This document shows, one piece after another, positions 21,361 to 31,875 of a stretch of DNA of 64,000 nt. The notes below the pieces were generated by a model. The model had not been told where the DNA came from. It saw nothing but the letters and a program-made list of their open reading frames with translations, and searched no databases. The DNA lies in the NCBI GenBank assembly GCA_905221605.1, contig CAJNDS010002745.1:1418203-1482202 (forward strand), given 5' to 3'. The translations under genes and the position numbers were made by a program. Source of the stretch: Symbiodinium natans. Taxonomy: Eukaryota > Sar > Dinophyceae > Suessiales > Symbiodiniaceae. Every line of letters starts with the position of its first letter. Position 1 is the stretch's first letter.

Positions 21361-21654
21361 GGGTAAGGCCTAGGGTTCCGAACTCTTAAGGGCTTCAGCG
21401 AGGCTTTCGTGGTTCGGTCCTAGAAAGCATCGCAGATCACGTGGTTTGGGGCTTGTATGGCTTAGAATTCGGGTTGCCAGTACCCAAAGTAAGGTTATCG
21501 CCATAGTTACCCCATCTCTCACCACTCAGATGCACCTAATGTAAACCCTACACCTCCAAACCCTACACCTCCAAACCCTAAACCCTAAACCTACGCCCTA
21601 AACCAAAACCAAAAACCCTAAACCCCAACTCCACCCCCCCCCCCCCCCCCCAAC

Positions 21655-21728
21655 CTTTTCCTGCCCTGGGCCCCCCTGCGGTCCACCAGGAAGCCGAGGG
21701 AGGGGCCATCCACACTGACAGCCAGAGC
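21655..21728 (-). CDS. Candidate exon beside a poly-C tract
   Basis: Acceptor ATCCAAG-G, frame ALAVSVDGPSLGFLVDRRGA then QGRK, donor GTTGGGG made by the poly-G side of a 15-nt homopolymer (about 21637-21651). Confidence 0.4.
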
Positions 21729-22036
21729 CTTGGATCTGGGGGTTTGGGTTTAGGGTTTAATTCGGGTTTAGGTTTAGGTGACTTAGGTGTTTAGGGGTTG
21801 AGGGGTTGACGGCTTGAGGGGTTTAGGGGTTTAGGGTTAGGCTTAGGGGTTTAGGGGTTTAGGGTTTAGGGTTAGGTTTAGGGGTTTAGGGTTGGGATGT
21901 TCTCCCTTATCCTAACTGACAAGGAATTCTGCCCCCTGTTATCATGGTGCAGGGTTTAAGGGTTTGGGGGGCGCGGGAAGAGGAGTTTTGGGGTTTAGGG
22001 TTTAGGGTTTAGGGTTTAGGGTTTAGGGTGAATCGC

Positions 22037-22113
22037 AAGCCCTTCTCAACGAAGCCGTGCAGTTCGCAAATGCGGGACATAGTGGAACCCCGAATGGCTC
22101 CAGGGGCCCCTTT
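22037..22113 (-). CDS. Candidate exon, minus strand
   Basis: Acceptor GGCGAAG, frame KGAPGAIRGSTMSRICELHG then FVEKGL, GC donor. A second minus frame and the + strand are also open, so confidence is low. Confidence 0.3.
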
Positions 22114-22173
22114 CTTCGCCCCTAAACCCTAAACCCTAAACCCTAAACCCTAAACCCTAAACCCACGAACAAC

Positions 22174-22226
22174 CTCAGCCTCCACACGCTTTTGTGGTGC
22201 CGCTCGAGCGCCTCCTTGCCTTTGAA
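22174..22226 (-). CDS. Candidate exon, minus strand
   Basis: Acceptor CTAAGAG, frame FKGKEALERHHKSVWRL, donor GTTGTT. A half copy of element D (GTAGCCCAGTAACCAT) lies in the intron immediately upstream. Confidence 0.35.
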
Positions 22227-22255
22227 CTCTTAGTAGCCCAGTAACCATCTTACAG

Positions 22256-22373
22256 TAGGGTTTAGGGTTTAGGGTTTAGGGTTTAGGGTTTAGGGTTTAG
22301 GGTTTAGGGTTTAGGGTTTAGGGTTTAGGGTTTAGGATTTAGGGTTTAGGGTTTAGGGTTTAGGGTTTAGGGT
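22256..22373 (+). repeat. TTTAGGG array
   Basis: About 17 units with one TTTAGGA. Confidence 0.95.
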
Positions 22374-23044
22374 TTCCCAAGCCAGCAGATGAAGCAAGCA
22401 CTGGCGGATAGAGCAAACTGATTTCAAGGCGTCGGCCACCACCTTGAAAGGTGTGCGTTCCCACCCAACGAACACAGTGTCCAGGCTTGGGGATTGCAGG
22501 GGGTTGGGTGTAGGAGCTTTAGGGCATCCAGGTCAGAGGGTTAGAATTTTGTGTTTGGCTTTAGGGGTCCAGGGATTAGGGTTTGGGGTTGCTGTTCTCT
22601 ACTAGATTGGTCCTATCCTTGGTCCCGCCCTTCAGGAAGTGTCGCCGATGCCTGTGTAGCAACCAACTGTCCCCTGCCGGAAGAGGGGTTTAGGGTTTAG
22701 GCTTTACGCTTGAGGGTTTAGGTTGGGGCTCAGGGTTTCGGAGTTTTGGGAAGGATCCACAAAGCCGTGATCCACAAAGCCATGGACCCCGAAGCTCTTG
22801 AACCACCTTAGCCGAAATAATAGCCGGAGGCTCCGATATCCTTAAAGAATATTACTTAACTTAAAGAAACGTTTCCATATTAAGGGATGACAAGGGATGA
22901 TGGCCCTAAACATAAACCCTAAACTACTAGCTATACTATTTGCTTAAGAACCCCCAAAAAGATGTAACATATTTTTGCTTGTAAGGGTAATGTGGAGTTT
23001 ATTGTCGCTTATGTTCCTGGGGTTCTTACGCACATAGTAGTAAA

Positions 23045-23140
23045 CCCCCCCTTATACCAACAGTCCTTAGTCGGGATTTTGATAGCGGGGTACTGCAATC
23101 CCTAATTAAGGACTGTCAGTCTAAGGGGAACATATCCCAA
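23045..23140. mobile_element. Foldback element B, copy 2
   Basis: CCCCCTTATACCAACAGTCC against GGACTGTCAGTCTAAGGGGA and CATATCCCAA. The outer left end is lost. Confidence 0.75.
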
Positions 23141-23262
23141 AGTAAGCCCTTAATTCCGGACTCTCTCTCTGGGAGAGAACCCTAAACCCTACTGCAAACC
23201 CTAAACCCTAAACCCTAAACCCTAAACCTTAAACCCTAAACCCTAAACCCTAAACCCTGAAC

Positions 23263-23348
23263 CTCCGCCGGCCACGAGACGCTCGGTGCGGGTCCACCCA
23301 TGGCCATACATTGAAAGAGAATGGCCAGAACGGCTGGGGTGTCTGCGC
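23263..23348 (-). CDS. Candidate exon between telomeric arrays
   Basis: On the minus strand the 5' side reads CCCTAAACCAAG-G and the 3' side GTTCAGGGTTTAGGG, so both splice sites sit in telomeric DNA. Two frames are open (AQTPQPFWPFSFNVWPWV... or RHPSRSGHSLSMYGHGW...). The second fits the phase from 24916. Confidence 0.35.
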
Positions 23349-23351
23349 CTT

Positions 23352-23416
23352 GGTTTAGGGTTTAGGGTTTAGGGTTTAGGGTTTAGGGTTTAGGGTTTAG
23401 GGTTTAGGGTTTAGGG
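23352..23416 (+). repeat. TTTAGGG array
   Basis: Nine perfect units directly beside the candidate exon at 23263. Confidence 0.95.
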
Positions 23417-23420
23417 CTTT

Positions 23421-23538
23421 CTAGACCCAGGAGTAACCTAGGAATAAAAAGGTACCCTTTTTGGGGCTTTAAGGGGATTACCAGGGAGCCCCGACCCTAC
23501 CCTAAAAAAAAGAAATCGGGGCCTACTCCTGGTCCTAG
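23421..23538. mobile_element. Element C, copy 3
   Basis: CTAGACCCAGGAGTAACCTA at the left and CCTACTCCTGGTCCTAG at the right, the clearest inverted ends of the C family. Confidence 0.75.
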
Positions 23539-23942
23539 TTTTGCTGTGGGGCTTCGATTCGGCATTTCCAAGAAAAGGCACAACAGAACACAACATCGTA
23601 GACTCAGCTTTGGAGTAGACCCTGGAAAAAAGTATATACTTTTTAGGTACAAGTAGCTATTATAGGAACCCAGAACCAAAAAAAGTATTAAAGTGTAGTA
23701 CTCCAAAACGCAGTAGAATTCTTTTGTCCACAAGCAGCCCGATGTTCGAATATTGACCCCAACCCCCCCTGAGCTGACCGTCTTACAAGCCAGCCAGCCA
23801 CTTGGTTAGGGTTTAGGTTTTAGGGGTTCGGGGTTTAGGGTGTTTGGGGTTTAGGGTTTTTGGGGTTTGGTTTGGGGTTTAGGGTTAAGGGTGACATTTG
23901 GCAAGGAGATTGGCTTGACAAAATGGACAGTTCTCTCGACTA

Positions 23943-24031
23943 GGGGTACCTTGTCGGGGTCCTTCTTATAAGGGAACCCTACTATTTGGGGGGTCTATTT
24001 TGGGGGTCCCCTATTTTCGTAAACCCCCAAT
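23943..24031. repeat. Element K, copy 1
   Basis: GGGGTACCTTGTCGGGGTCC ... CTATTTTCGTAAACCCCC, shared with 24533-24645 and, inverted, with 30831-30933 and 52839-52942. Confidence 0.65.
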
Positions 24032-24351
24032 TATAGTTACTTTTGGGGTTCCTGGTCTTCGTACAGTGCCGTCTACTTGGGTGCTCAAACACGTCCATTA
24101 TTTCGAGACTCCACAGGCAAAAAAACATTCTTGAAGGTTCATGGGTTCAAAATGTTTATTCGCCTACTTGCCCAATTACAGTTGAGGGTGATAGATGACA
24201 CAAACAACCATGTCAATATATTCCAAACTAAGGTACTCTTTAAACCCAATAAGTAAGGGAATACAGAACATCACAATGTCCCTTAGTCCTCAGTAACTTT
24301 GACACCCAACGAACCTTCAAGCTTATCGTCAGCTTCACACCTGCACACCTG

Positions 24352-24471
24352 CAGGGTGGGGCCCCCTAGTTATATGTAGAGTTATAAGGGCCCTAAATTG
24401 GGTTATAAGAACCCTAAGTTAGGTTATAAGTCCCTTAACTACAGTTAGTATAGTAAGGGGGCCCCACCCTG
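24352..24471. mobile_element. 120-bp MITE A, copy 2
   Basis: Perfect inverted ends CAGGGTGGGGCCCCCT and AGGGGGCCCCACCCTG, with flanking TG/TG instead of TA/TA. The interior is nearly identical to copy 1. Confidence 0.9.
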
Positions 24472-24532
24472 TGCACACTCTGGGTGACCCACATGAGGCA
24501 ACGGCTTGGTATGCACACTTGCCAATATGGGG

Positions 24533-24645
24533 GGGTTTACGATATTGGGGGGGGGGGGGGGGGTACCTTATTGGGGTCCTTATTATAAGGGGATCCTGCT
24601 ATTTTGAAGTCTATTTAGGGGTCCTCTTTTTTCGTCAACCCCCCA
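24533..24645. repeat. Element K, copy 2, with poly-G insertion
   Basis: GGGGGTTTACGATATTGG, then about 18 G, then GGTACCTTATTGGGGTCC ... TTTTTTCGTCAACCCCCC. Confidence 0.65.
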
Positions 24646-24915
24646 TATCTATAAAATAAACCTGTATACACCCACCGATAGCCGTGACATAGACCCTGCC
24701 TCACATGCGTATTTCCCAACACAGGGGCACCCGTTTTATACCCCAACATGTTAAATTGGAATAGAACCTCCTTAAAAGGACCGGCAAAAAAGGGAACAGA
24801 ATCCCCTTAAAAGGACCGCCAAAAAGGTACCCCCAATTTTCGGAAAACCCTAAACCCTAAACCCTAAACCCTAAACCCTAAACCCTAAACCCTAAACCCT
24901 AAACCCTAAACCCAC

Positions 24916-24983
24916 ATGCTGTCCACAGGCTGAGCACCCGTGCTGCCTTCAGTGGCACCTTCCTCGGCGGCGGCGGAGCCGGC
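24916..24983 (-). CDS. Candidate exon followed by GTGGGTTTAGGG
   Basis: Acceptor GTCCAAG-G, frame AGSAAAEEGATEGSTGAQPV then DS, donor GTGGGTTTAGGG. Ala/Gly/Glu-rich. Confidence 0.35.
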
Positions 24984-25207
24984 CTTGGACAAAACTTAAA
25001 TCGGGACTTCTGGGTTTAGGGTTTAGGGTTTGGGGTTTAGGGTTTAGGGTTTAGCGTTTAGGGACTGGACTGCACCGTGCGCCGCGAACAATCAAACCTC
25101 CCAAGGCCCAAGGCAGCACTGACAACAACTTTAGGCCAACCTGCCTCGCCAGCCAACGTCCGCGTCGACACGCGCTGCACCAGAATCTGGCCCCAGCATT
25201 CTTCCCC

Positions 25208-25304
25208 CTGGTTCTTAGTAGGGAATGAGGGAATGAGGGCCCTATATCACCCCTTAAAGGGTATAAGTAGGGCCCTCATTCCCTCACTCCCTACTAAGAA
25301 CCAG
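25208..25304. repeat. Foldback element G, near-perfect palindrome
   Basis: CTGGTTCTTAGTAGGGAATG at the left mirrors CATTCCC...CTACTAAGAACCAG at the right. About 38-bp arms around a 20-bp loop. Confidence 0.85.
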
Positions 25305-25338
25305 CCAGTCTTCCCCGGAGTTGCTTCTCAAGTGTTCG

Positions 25339-25412
25339 CTAGGAAGGTAGTGCTGTCAGGAGGAAGGGAGTACAGTCCACCGTCAAAGCCTCGTCCCCTA
25401 ATTTCTGCTTTC
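25339..25412 (-). CDS. Candidate exon, minus strand
   Basis: Acceptor CTGTCCAG-G, frame KQKLGDEALTVDCTPFLLTA then LPS and TAG. May end earlier at a GC donor. Modest support. Confidence 0.3.
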
Positions 25413-25726
25413 CTGGACAGCAGGAGGAGTGACTCTAAACCCAATCCCTAAACCCCTAAACCCTAAACCCTAATTCCTAAACCCTAAACCCTAAACACTC
25501 TCTAAACTAGGGTCCGCATCGATTTGGGGCGCCAAAAGGTTAAAGCCCTACCGCCGAAAACCTGGCCTCAGAGCAACGCGCACATGTGAAGTCAACCCAA
25601 AATTGAATCCAAATGTCCCCAGCCTTGCGAGCTGCCACAAGTACTGCAACAGCAAACCTAAACTCTCAACTCCTGAAGTGCAGATGCGCAGGTCCAGTCA
25701 ACGCTAAACCCAGCACCCTGGGATTG

Positions 25727-25826
25727 CTTGGAGGTTCATGGGCACTGATAACCTTGTAAGTACCCTAAGAAGGCTGTACCCATGATTACCCTTGACACTA
25801 CTTAGAAGTGCCCATGAACCTCCAAG
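25727..25826. mobile_element. Foldback element F, copy 4
   Basis: CTTGGAGGTTCATGGGCACT at the left and AGTGCCCATGAACCTCCAAG at the right, perfect 20-bp inverted ends, 100 bp in all. Confidence 0.85.
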
Positions 25827-26435
25827 TAGGGTTCAGGAACCCTAAACCCTGAACCCTGAACCCTAAACCCAGCACCCTCGGATTAGTGTTCAGGAATCAG
25901 GGACAACCTGGCAGGCCGCGCCCTGCTGTCGCCCTTGGTTTGCTTTCGCTCGTGGGAGCTGTCGTTGAGGAGGTTCTGCCGGGAGCAAGGGCGTTTGGGG
26001 CTTGGGGCTTCACCCTAAAACCTAAGGGGGGGGTGGGGGGGGGGGGGTGGGGGGCGGGGGAGAGGGGGGGGTGAAGAACCGTCAACCCTGGCAACTCCTC
26101 AAGGATGTGGCATTCCGATTCTGGGGCCCTGGACCGAGGTGGGAGATGGTGGAAACCATATGTTACCCCAAAGATGGGGTGAAGGGTTAAACCTAAATCC
26201 CATAAACCCTAAACCCCATAAACCCTTAGTAGGGAAACTTATGAACCCCACGCCTTGCTGTTTATAGGAATATAGGAATCTTCTGGGGGGGGGTTCTGTT
26301 ATCGCAAGAACTTGGGACACAAAACACAGACCCGAATTGTGCTCCCTAGCCTATAAACCATAGACTTTCAGGTGGTTCACACTGGAACATTGGAGCTTCG
26401 ATCCTATAAACCCAGGTGGTTCCGGTTTTCGGGTT

Positions 26436-26547
26436 CTAGACCCAAGAGTAACCTAGGAACAACAAGGGTGCCCTTCTTGGCTTAAAGGGGCTTATAAAGG
26501 CAACCTAGACCCTTAATAAAGGGAAGAAGCCCCTACTCTGGGTCCAA
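26436..26547. mobile_element. Element C, copy 4
   Basis: CTAGACCCAAGAGTAACCTA ... CCCCTACTCTGGGTCCAAG. Confidence 0.7.
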
Positions 26548-26641
26548 GAGGGTTGAGGGCGGGGTTTGTTGGGTTTCTTAAGCACCCCTCCCGGGTTTAG
26601 GGGTTTAGGGGTTTAGGGGTTTAGGGGTTTTGGGCCCTCCC

Positions 26642-26753
26642 CCCTCAGGATGCTCCTCCAAGTACTTCTCATCAACTCCAAACAGCTCGAAGCGGGAGAT
26701 GCGAAAGAGATCCTGCAAAATGTGCTCTCGGCGTCGGCGGAGCTCAGTGTGCC
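26642..26753 (-). CDS. Candidate exon, 36 codons
   Basis: Acceptor ACCTTAG-G, frame HTELRRRREHILQDLFRISR then FELFGVDEKYLEEHPE. Helical, charged, coding-like. The opposite-strand frame is Ser/Arg-rich and less plausible. 3' end uncertain. Confidence 0.45.
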
Positions 26754-27194
26754 CTAAGGTCAGAGAGCAACCCTGGTTTCTGTGCTCGCTTATTAAGGTT
26801 TCATCACGGTCGCGAGATTCTATAGGTCTTCAAAAGGGAAGGAGTCTATCTGAACTCACCCTGAACCCTTAACTGCAAAAGGACAGAGAGGCCCGGGAAG
26901 TGACCTTAAAGGCGTACCACACGAACTTATTTCCTATGGCGCCCGACAGGCTTGTCTCATCTCATCGGGAATCAATCGGTTTAGGGTCTAGGTTCTAGCT
27001 AGGGTTTACGGTCTCAGGGTCCCGGCAAACTTCACTGCTTTGAGGGGGCCCCTACTAGAGAGATTGGAACATGAAGGTTTAGGGTTTTGGGTTTAGCGGG
27101 GTTTCAAGTTGTTAGGGCTTGATGCCTAGGGTTTTCGCGGTTTACCTCGGAAGGCTACCCTGAACCCTCTAAACTCTAAACTCTATGGACCCAC

Positions 27195-27259
27195 GATGAA
27201 TTCCGACGAAGTCGGTCCGCCAGTGCGAAGGCGTTGGCGTCTTTCGACCTTGGCAGATG
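27195..27259 (-). CDS. Candidate exon, minus strand
   Basis: Acceptor GCCACAG, frame SAKVERRQRLRTGGPTSSEF I, donor GTGGGT. Confidence 0.35.
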
Positions 27260-27507
27260 CTGTGGCTTAGAGGACTCAGGGAACCCGTTTGGGGTCTTGG
27301 GGGTTTGGGGTTGTTTTTGCTTTGGGGTTTAGGGCTTTAGGGGTTAGGGTTTTCGGGGTTAAGATATTAGGGTTTTAGGGGGATAGGGGTTTAGGGGTTT
27401 CGAGGTTTAGGCTTAGGGTCTGTGGTTAGGGGTTAGGGTTTAGAGTTCCCAGGAAGCAGAGTAACGAGGCTGGGTTGGCGCCGCTAGTTTAACTAAGAAG
27501 TAGGGGC

Positions 27508-27578
27508 TTTCTGACGACACCAAAGAACGCCGCAAGCCCAGCAGAATGACTCTCACGGTGCAGTCTCAGGTTGAGGCT
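27508..27578 (-). CDS. Candidate exon, minus strand
   Basis: Acceptor ACCTGAG, frame SLNLRLHRESHSAGLAAFFG then VVR, GC donor (AAA-GCCCCT). Confidence 0.35.
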
Positions 27579-27814
27579 CTCAGGTCTAAGACCTCGTAAA
27601 CTCCACTGGACTCTAAGCCGTCAACCCTAGAAGCTCATTGCTACCGCGCGTAGGGTTTCGGGTTTCAGGTTTAGGGGTTAGGGTTTAGGGTTCAGGGTTC
27701 AGGGTTTAGGGTTTTGGGTCTAGGGTTCCTAGGACACCCAAAAAAGGGACTAGGGGTGGGGGGGGGGGGGGGGGGTAATAAAGGCACCATATACCTAAAC
27801 TCTAAGCCCTAAAC

Positions 27815-27889
27815 GCTTCTCCACCCCGTGAGTGGATCCCCATGAGACGACAAAGGCCCAGACTGGGATTCTGCACCTTCGGTCGAGCT
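27815..27889 (-). CDS. Candidate exon ending at GTTTAGGG
   Basis: Acceptor ACTCTCAG, frame SSTEGAESQSGPLSSHGDPL then TGWRS, donor GTTTAGGG. 25 codons, phase 0 both sides. Confidence 0.4.
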
Positions 27890-28131
27890 CTGAGAGTAGG
27901 GTTTCTCATTTTTAAGGTTTAGGGTTTAGGGTTTAGGGTTTAGGGTTTAGGGTTTAGGGTTTAGGACGGATGTTAAGCCCTCACCCCTAAACCCCTCAAC
28001 CCCTAAGCCCCTAGACCCTTAGTGTCTGGGACTACTGATGAAGCACCTGAGGCGCATCCCTGAACTAAGGGGTTTAGGGTTTAGGGTTTAGGGTTTAGGG
28101 TTTAGGGTTTAGGGTTTAGGGCTCTCTCGAC

Positions 28132-28185
28132 CCGTGCTCCGCTTGCTTGCCATGGAGTGCCGTACGCCTTGTTCAGAAAGTGGAG
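28132..28185 (-). CDS. Candidate exon, minus strand
   Basis: Acceptor TATGTAG, frame LHFLNKAYGTPWQASGAR, donor GTCGAG. 18 codons. Confidence 0.4.
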
Positions 28186-28600
28186 CTACATACTTTTGGG
28201 CCATTTGGGAGCCCTTAAGGGTTCCAGGTGGCCCTTTAGGGTTTAGGGTTAAGGGTTTAGGGTTTAGGTTTAGGTTTAGGGTTTAGGGTTTAGGTTTTAA
28301 GGTATTTAAGCACCCTGAACTTGACCAGTTCCTGGTGTAGCGTTGCGTTGAAGGTCTAGGAGGTGATGGCAAGCAGGACGCAAGGACACTTCAAAAAACC
28401 GGCTCCTGCCCATACCTTCCCTACATCCTAAACTTCAAACACTAAACTTCAAGCACTAAACCCTAAACCCTAAACCCTAAACCCTAAACCCTAAACCCTA
28501 AACCCTAAACCCTGAACCTTATTAAACCTTAAACCCTAAACCCTAAACCCTAACCCTAAACCCTCAACCCTAAACCCTAAACCCAGCACAAGCCCTGAAC

Positions 28601-28659
28601 CCTGGCGCGGCCGCGCCTTCGACTTCCGGGCCGTGCGCCGATCCCTGCTCCTCAATCAC
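28601..28659 (-). CDS. Candidate exon, minus strand
   Basis: Acceptor TTGGCAG-G, frame VIEEQGSAHGPEVEGAAAP, donor GTTCAGGG. The + strand is also open. Confidence 0.35.
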
Positions 28660-28768
28660 CTGCCAAGGGGGTCTTCGGACTTTCGGGTTTAGGGTATAGG
28701 GTTTAGGGTCTACGGTCTAGGGTCTAGGGTTGAGGGTTTACGTCAGCCCTAAACCTGAAACCCTAAAC

Positions 28769-28801
28769 CCAGCAGGCCCTCTTGAACACGTTAAGAACCC
28801 T
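28769..28801 (-). CDS. Candidate small exon ending at GTTTAGGG
   Basis: Acceptor GCCTCAG, frame RVLNVFKRACW, donor GTTTAGGG. The frame stays open upstream (YMGFLMPQ) to a 12-nt poly-C run. Confidence 0.3.
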
Positions 28802-29072
28802 CTGAGGCATCAAGAAGCCCATGTAGGGGGGGGGGGGGTTCCGGATTTTAGGGTTCCATTTAGGTAGGGTTAGGGCTTAGGGTTGAGTAAGGTTCATAGG
28901 GCTTTTGCTCAGGCCCTTGGCTGAGGATCTATTACGCTTTGAGGGGTATGAAATCCCAACTATGGCTGCACCAGAATCAAGCCTGGCGGGGGTTTGAGGT
29001 TTGGGGTTTGGGGTTTAGGGGCTAGGGCCTAGAACTTAGGGTTTAGGGTTTAGGGTTTCGGAGTAGGCTTGG

Positions 29073-29181
29073 TCGTCCAGTAACCATATTACGACAAAGG
29101 CACCCTTTTTTGGCTTGGCTCCTTGAAATGGGGAACCTAGAACCACAGAAAAGGGCGAAAGGGTACCCCTGGGCTACCAAG
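29073..29181. mobile_element. Element D, copy 1
   Basis: CCAGTAACCATATTACGACA at the left and GGGTACCCCTGGGCTACCAA at the right. Confidence 0.7.
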
Positions 29182-29200
29182 TAGGGTTTCGAGTTCAGGT

Positions 29201-29292
29201 TTGGGATGCTGCCCCTTCTGCTAATGGGGATTTCAATAGGGGGCACTATCATCCCGATTCAGGGCTGTTAGTAGAAAGGGGGAACATCCCAA
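29201..29292. mobile_element. Foldback element B, copy 3
   Basis: TTGGGATGCTGCCCC ... GGGGGAACATCCCAA, with inverted interior. Confidence 0.75.
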
Positions 29293-29326
29293 CGTTCAGG
29301 GTTCAAAGTTTGGGCTTAGGGCCCAC

Positions 29327-29440
29327 CGTCGTGTCGCAACGAAGGTTCCTTCGAAACCCCTCGGCTCGGAACCTGAAGTGGCCCTGTACATTCAAAATCT
29401 AAACTGCGCCCCACTGAATGGGGAACATCGGGAAAAACTC
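29327..29440 (-). CDS. Candidate exon, 37 codons
   Basis: Acceptor GGGCAG-G, frame VFPDVPHSVGRSLDFECTGP, then LQVPSRGVSKEPSLRHD, donor GTGGGC. Confidence 0.4.
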
Positions 29441-29461
29441 CTGCCCTGAAAAGAAACTTTA

Positions 29462-29523
29462 AGGTTTAGGGCTATTTAGCGCTATTTAGCGCTATTTAGG
29501 GCTATTTAGGGCTCTTTAGGGCT
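29462..29523 (+). repeat. 11-bp tandem repeat GCTATTTAGGG
   Basis: Five units alternating GCG and GGG endings. It looks like a telomeric heptamer extended by GCTA. Confidence 0.85.
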
Positions 29524-29531
29524 TGTCAAAC

Positions 29532-29576
29532 CGACATGGGCCCCAAGGAATGGATGTCGAGGTAGCGGCTGGAGGT
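29532..29576 (-). CDS. Candidate exon, minus strand
   Basis: Acceptor CCTGAAG, frame TSSRYLDIHSLGPMS, donor GTTTGA, located directly between the 11-mer repeat and element B copy 4. Confidence 0.35.
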
Positions 29577-29583
29577 CTTCAGG

Positions 29584-29802
29584 TTGGGATGTTCCCCCTT
29601 ATACTAATAGTCCTTTAATAGGGGGTGCTATCATCCCTGTGAAGGGACTGGTACTTAGGGCTGACTACCTAGCCCAAAAAAGGTTGACCTTTTTTGGAAT
29701 CGGAGTATATATGTATAAACATATATATATATAATGTTTCTATCAAGAAAGGTTAACAGTCAACTACCCTGCCCCTAAGGTTAGTATAAGGGGGAACAGC
29801 CC
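29584..29802. mobile_element. Foldback element B, copy 4, interrupted
   Basis: The left end TTGGGATGTTCCCCCTTATA and right end GGTTAGTATAAGGGGGAAC are 219 bp apart instead of about 100. TA-rich DNA lies in between. Confidence 0.65.
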
Positions 29803-29825
29803 TAATCTTCAAGGCTTGAACACAC

Positions 29826-29864
29826 CACTGTCGGCGCCTGCTCCAGCAAGCTTCGGAAAGCTTC
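29826..29864 (-). CDS. Candidate small exon
   Basis: Acceptor GCCCGCAG-G, frame EAFRSLLEQAPTV, donor GTGTGT. Confidence 0.35.
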
Positions 29865-30333
29865 CTGCGGGCCATTCTTTGTGAGGGTTCACAGGGTTCA
29901 GGGTTCAGGCTTGAGGGTTTAGGGTTCCCTACAAGCCCTAAGCCCCTAAGCGCCCTAAGCCTTTTTTGCCCCAAGCCTTATCAGCCCTAAGCCTTATCAG
30001 CCCTAAGCCCTAAGACCGAAGCTGAAGCCCAGGCGGGTTAGGGTTTGTTTCTGGTGTAGGTGTTAGGGTGGGGGATGGGGGGGGGAGGGGTGGGGGGGAA
30101 TAGGCCTCATCAGCCTCTCGGGTCGAGTAGAAGAAAGTAGGCTTTATGGGTTCAAGGCAAAGTTTAGGGTCTAGAGATTGAGGGGCTCAAGGCCCCGGAA
30201 TCGTCCTCGAAAGAGCGATGACCCAAGGGACCATGTACCGAAGGGGGGCAGGTTGGGCTTTCAAAGTATAGCGACATTGGAGCTAAAGTAGATGGAGGTT
30301 TCCGAATTAGCGGTACCTTGTTGGGGTGCATCA

Positions 30334-30469
30334 TAAGGGAGGCTTCTCCACAATTTCAGGGCGCGATTTGTTTTGTTGACGGGGGAACCCCTAAACCCTA
30401 AACCCTAAACCCTAAACTAAGGGAGGCTTTTCCACAATTTCAGGGCGCGAATATTTTTTGTTGACGGGG
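30334..30469. repeat. CCCTAAA array between 50-bp direct repeats
   Basis: TAAGGGAGGCTTCTCCACAA... (30334-30385) recurs as TAAGGGAGGCTTTTCCACAA... (30418-30469). The 31-bp gap is four CCCTAAA units. The copies differ by a few bases, including an AAT addition. Read as a telomeric insertion with a long target duplication, or as unequal exchange. Confidence 0.85.
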
Positions 30470-30746
30470 GGGGGGGGGGGGCCTGGACAGGGGACTATCG
30501 TTGTTTGAAGGATTTTTTGGCACATGAGGTGCACCCCTTTTTTTGGGGAATCCAAGTGAACGAAGACGTGAACTCTTTTCAATCTCCGAGTACGGCTTCA
30601 TTCGGGCATAGGGTCTACGAAGGATTCACAAGGGTTTAGGGGTTAGGGCTCAAACCCGAAACCCTAAACCCTAAACCCTGAACCCTGAACCCTAAACCTT
30701 ATTTAGGGCTTGTAGGGTCTAGAGTTTTAGGGTTTAGGGCCGTAAC

Positions 30747-30810
30747 CCTGCATCCTGGAAGTAGCAGAAGCGGGCGAGAAACGTCCTCAGCTTTGTGCGT
30801 CTGCACGATG
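30747..30810 (-). CDS. Candidate exon, minus strand
   Basis: Acceptor CTGGAAG, frame SCRRTKLRTFLARFCYFQDA, donor GTTACGG (telomere-like). Confidence 0.4.
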
Positions 30811-30830
30811 CTTCCAGCCCCTTACCCAAG

Positions 30831-30933
30831 TGGGGTTTTACGAAAACAAGGGGCCCCTAATGTAGTCCCCAAATCGTAGGCTTCCCTTAATTTTAAGGAC
30901 CCCAATAAGGTACCCAAATTTCGGAAACACCCA
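30831..30933. repeat. Element K, copy 3 (inverted)
   Basis: GTGGGGTTTTACGAAAACAA ... AAGGTACCCAAATTTCGG. Confidence 0.6.
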
Positions 30934-31658
30934 AGTCTGAACACAGGTTTCAGGGTATGGGGCGGGTTTCGGGATTTAGGGTTTCAGGGTTTGAAGATTT
31001 AGGGTTTTAGTGTTTCAGGGTTTTCAGGGTTTAGGGCAGGGTTTCAGGATTTAGGGTTTAAGGGCTTTCGGCTTTAAGGATTTATATAGGATTTTTTGGC
31101 TTTGGGCGTGTTGGCATTTGGGTTTAGGGGTTTAGTTGGGGCCTTGAGGTGTGCAGGAGTTTAGGGCTAAAGGTTAAGGGTTTAGGGTTTAGGGACCCCA
31201 AACCCTAAACCCTAGACCCTAAACCCTAAACTCTACAGGCTAAAGGCTGCAGCACCTGAAATAAACCTCCGCACCTCAACTAACCCGGTGGAACAATCAG
31301 ATTAGGCCAGGTATGGGGGCTTACATTAAGTAGTATGTTTTTATGTGTGCGTATATAAATATATAAACGCGATGTGTATATAAATATGTGTATAGTTGTG
31401 CACGTACGTTTGTTTGTTTTTTATGTACAAGTTCAATGACTGAGCAGTCGGCATAAGTAGACTTAAACCCGAAAAGCGAACCTTCACCCCCTGGCCCTAG
31501 AACCCCAAGCCTTAAACCCTGAACAGTAAACTCCTAAAAACCAAAAAAACACCTTAAACACCCTCTAACACCTCCAAAGCAAACACGCATTGAAAACATC
31601 CTCAAACCCAAAAACCCTAAACCCTAAACACTCAACCCTAAACCCTGCCCTGAATCAC

Positions 31659-31709
31659 CCTCTGACGGCAAGGGCAGCCACGTTTTGGCGCTGCACTTCT
31701 CCCAATGGC
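31659..31709 (-). CDS. Candidate exon, minus strand
   Basis: Acceptor CCTCACAG-G and donor GTGATT. Two frames are open (AIGRSAAPKRGCPCRQR or PLGEVQRQNVAALAVRG). Confidence 0.3.
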
Positions 31710-31730
31710 CTGTGAGGTTCTGGGTCTTAG

Positions 31731-31875
31731 GGTTTAGGGTTTAGGGTTTAGGGTTTAGGGTTTAGGGTTTAGGGTTTAGGGTTTAGGGTTTAGGGTTTAG
31801 GGTTTAGGGTTTAGGGTTTAGGGTTTAGGGGGGTTTAGGGGGGTTTAGGGTGGTTTAGGGTGGTTTAGGGTTTAG
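31731..31875 (+). repeat. TTTAGGG array, long
   Basis: About 20 units, the last ones spaced by GGG or GGTT insertions. Confidence 0.95.

Noticed and set aside
26630-26872. 80-codon Ser/Arg + frame
   Set aside because: The minus frame of the same bases is far more protein-like; the + frame is treated as its shadow.
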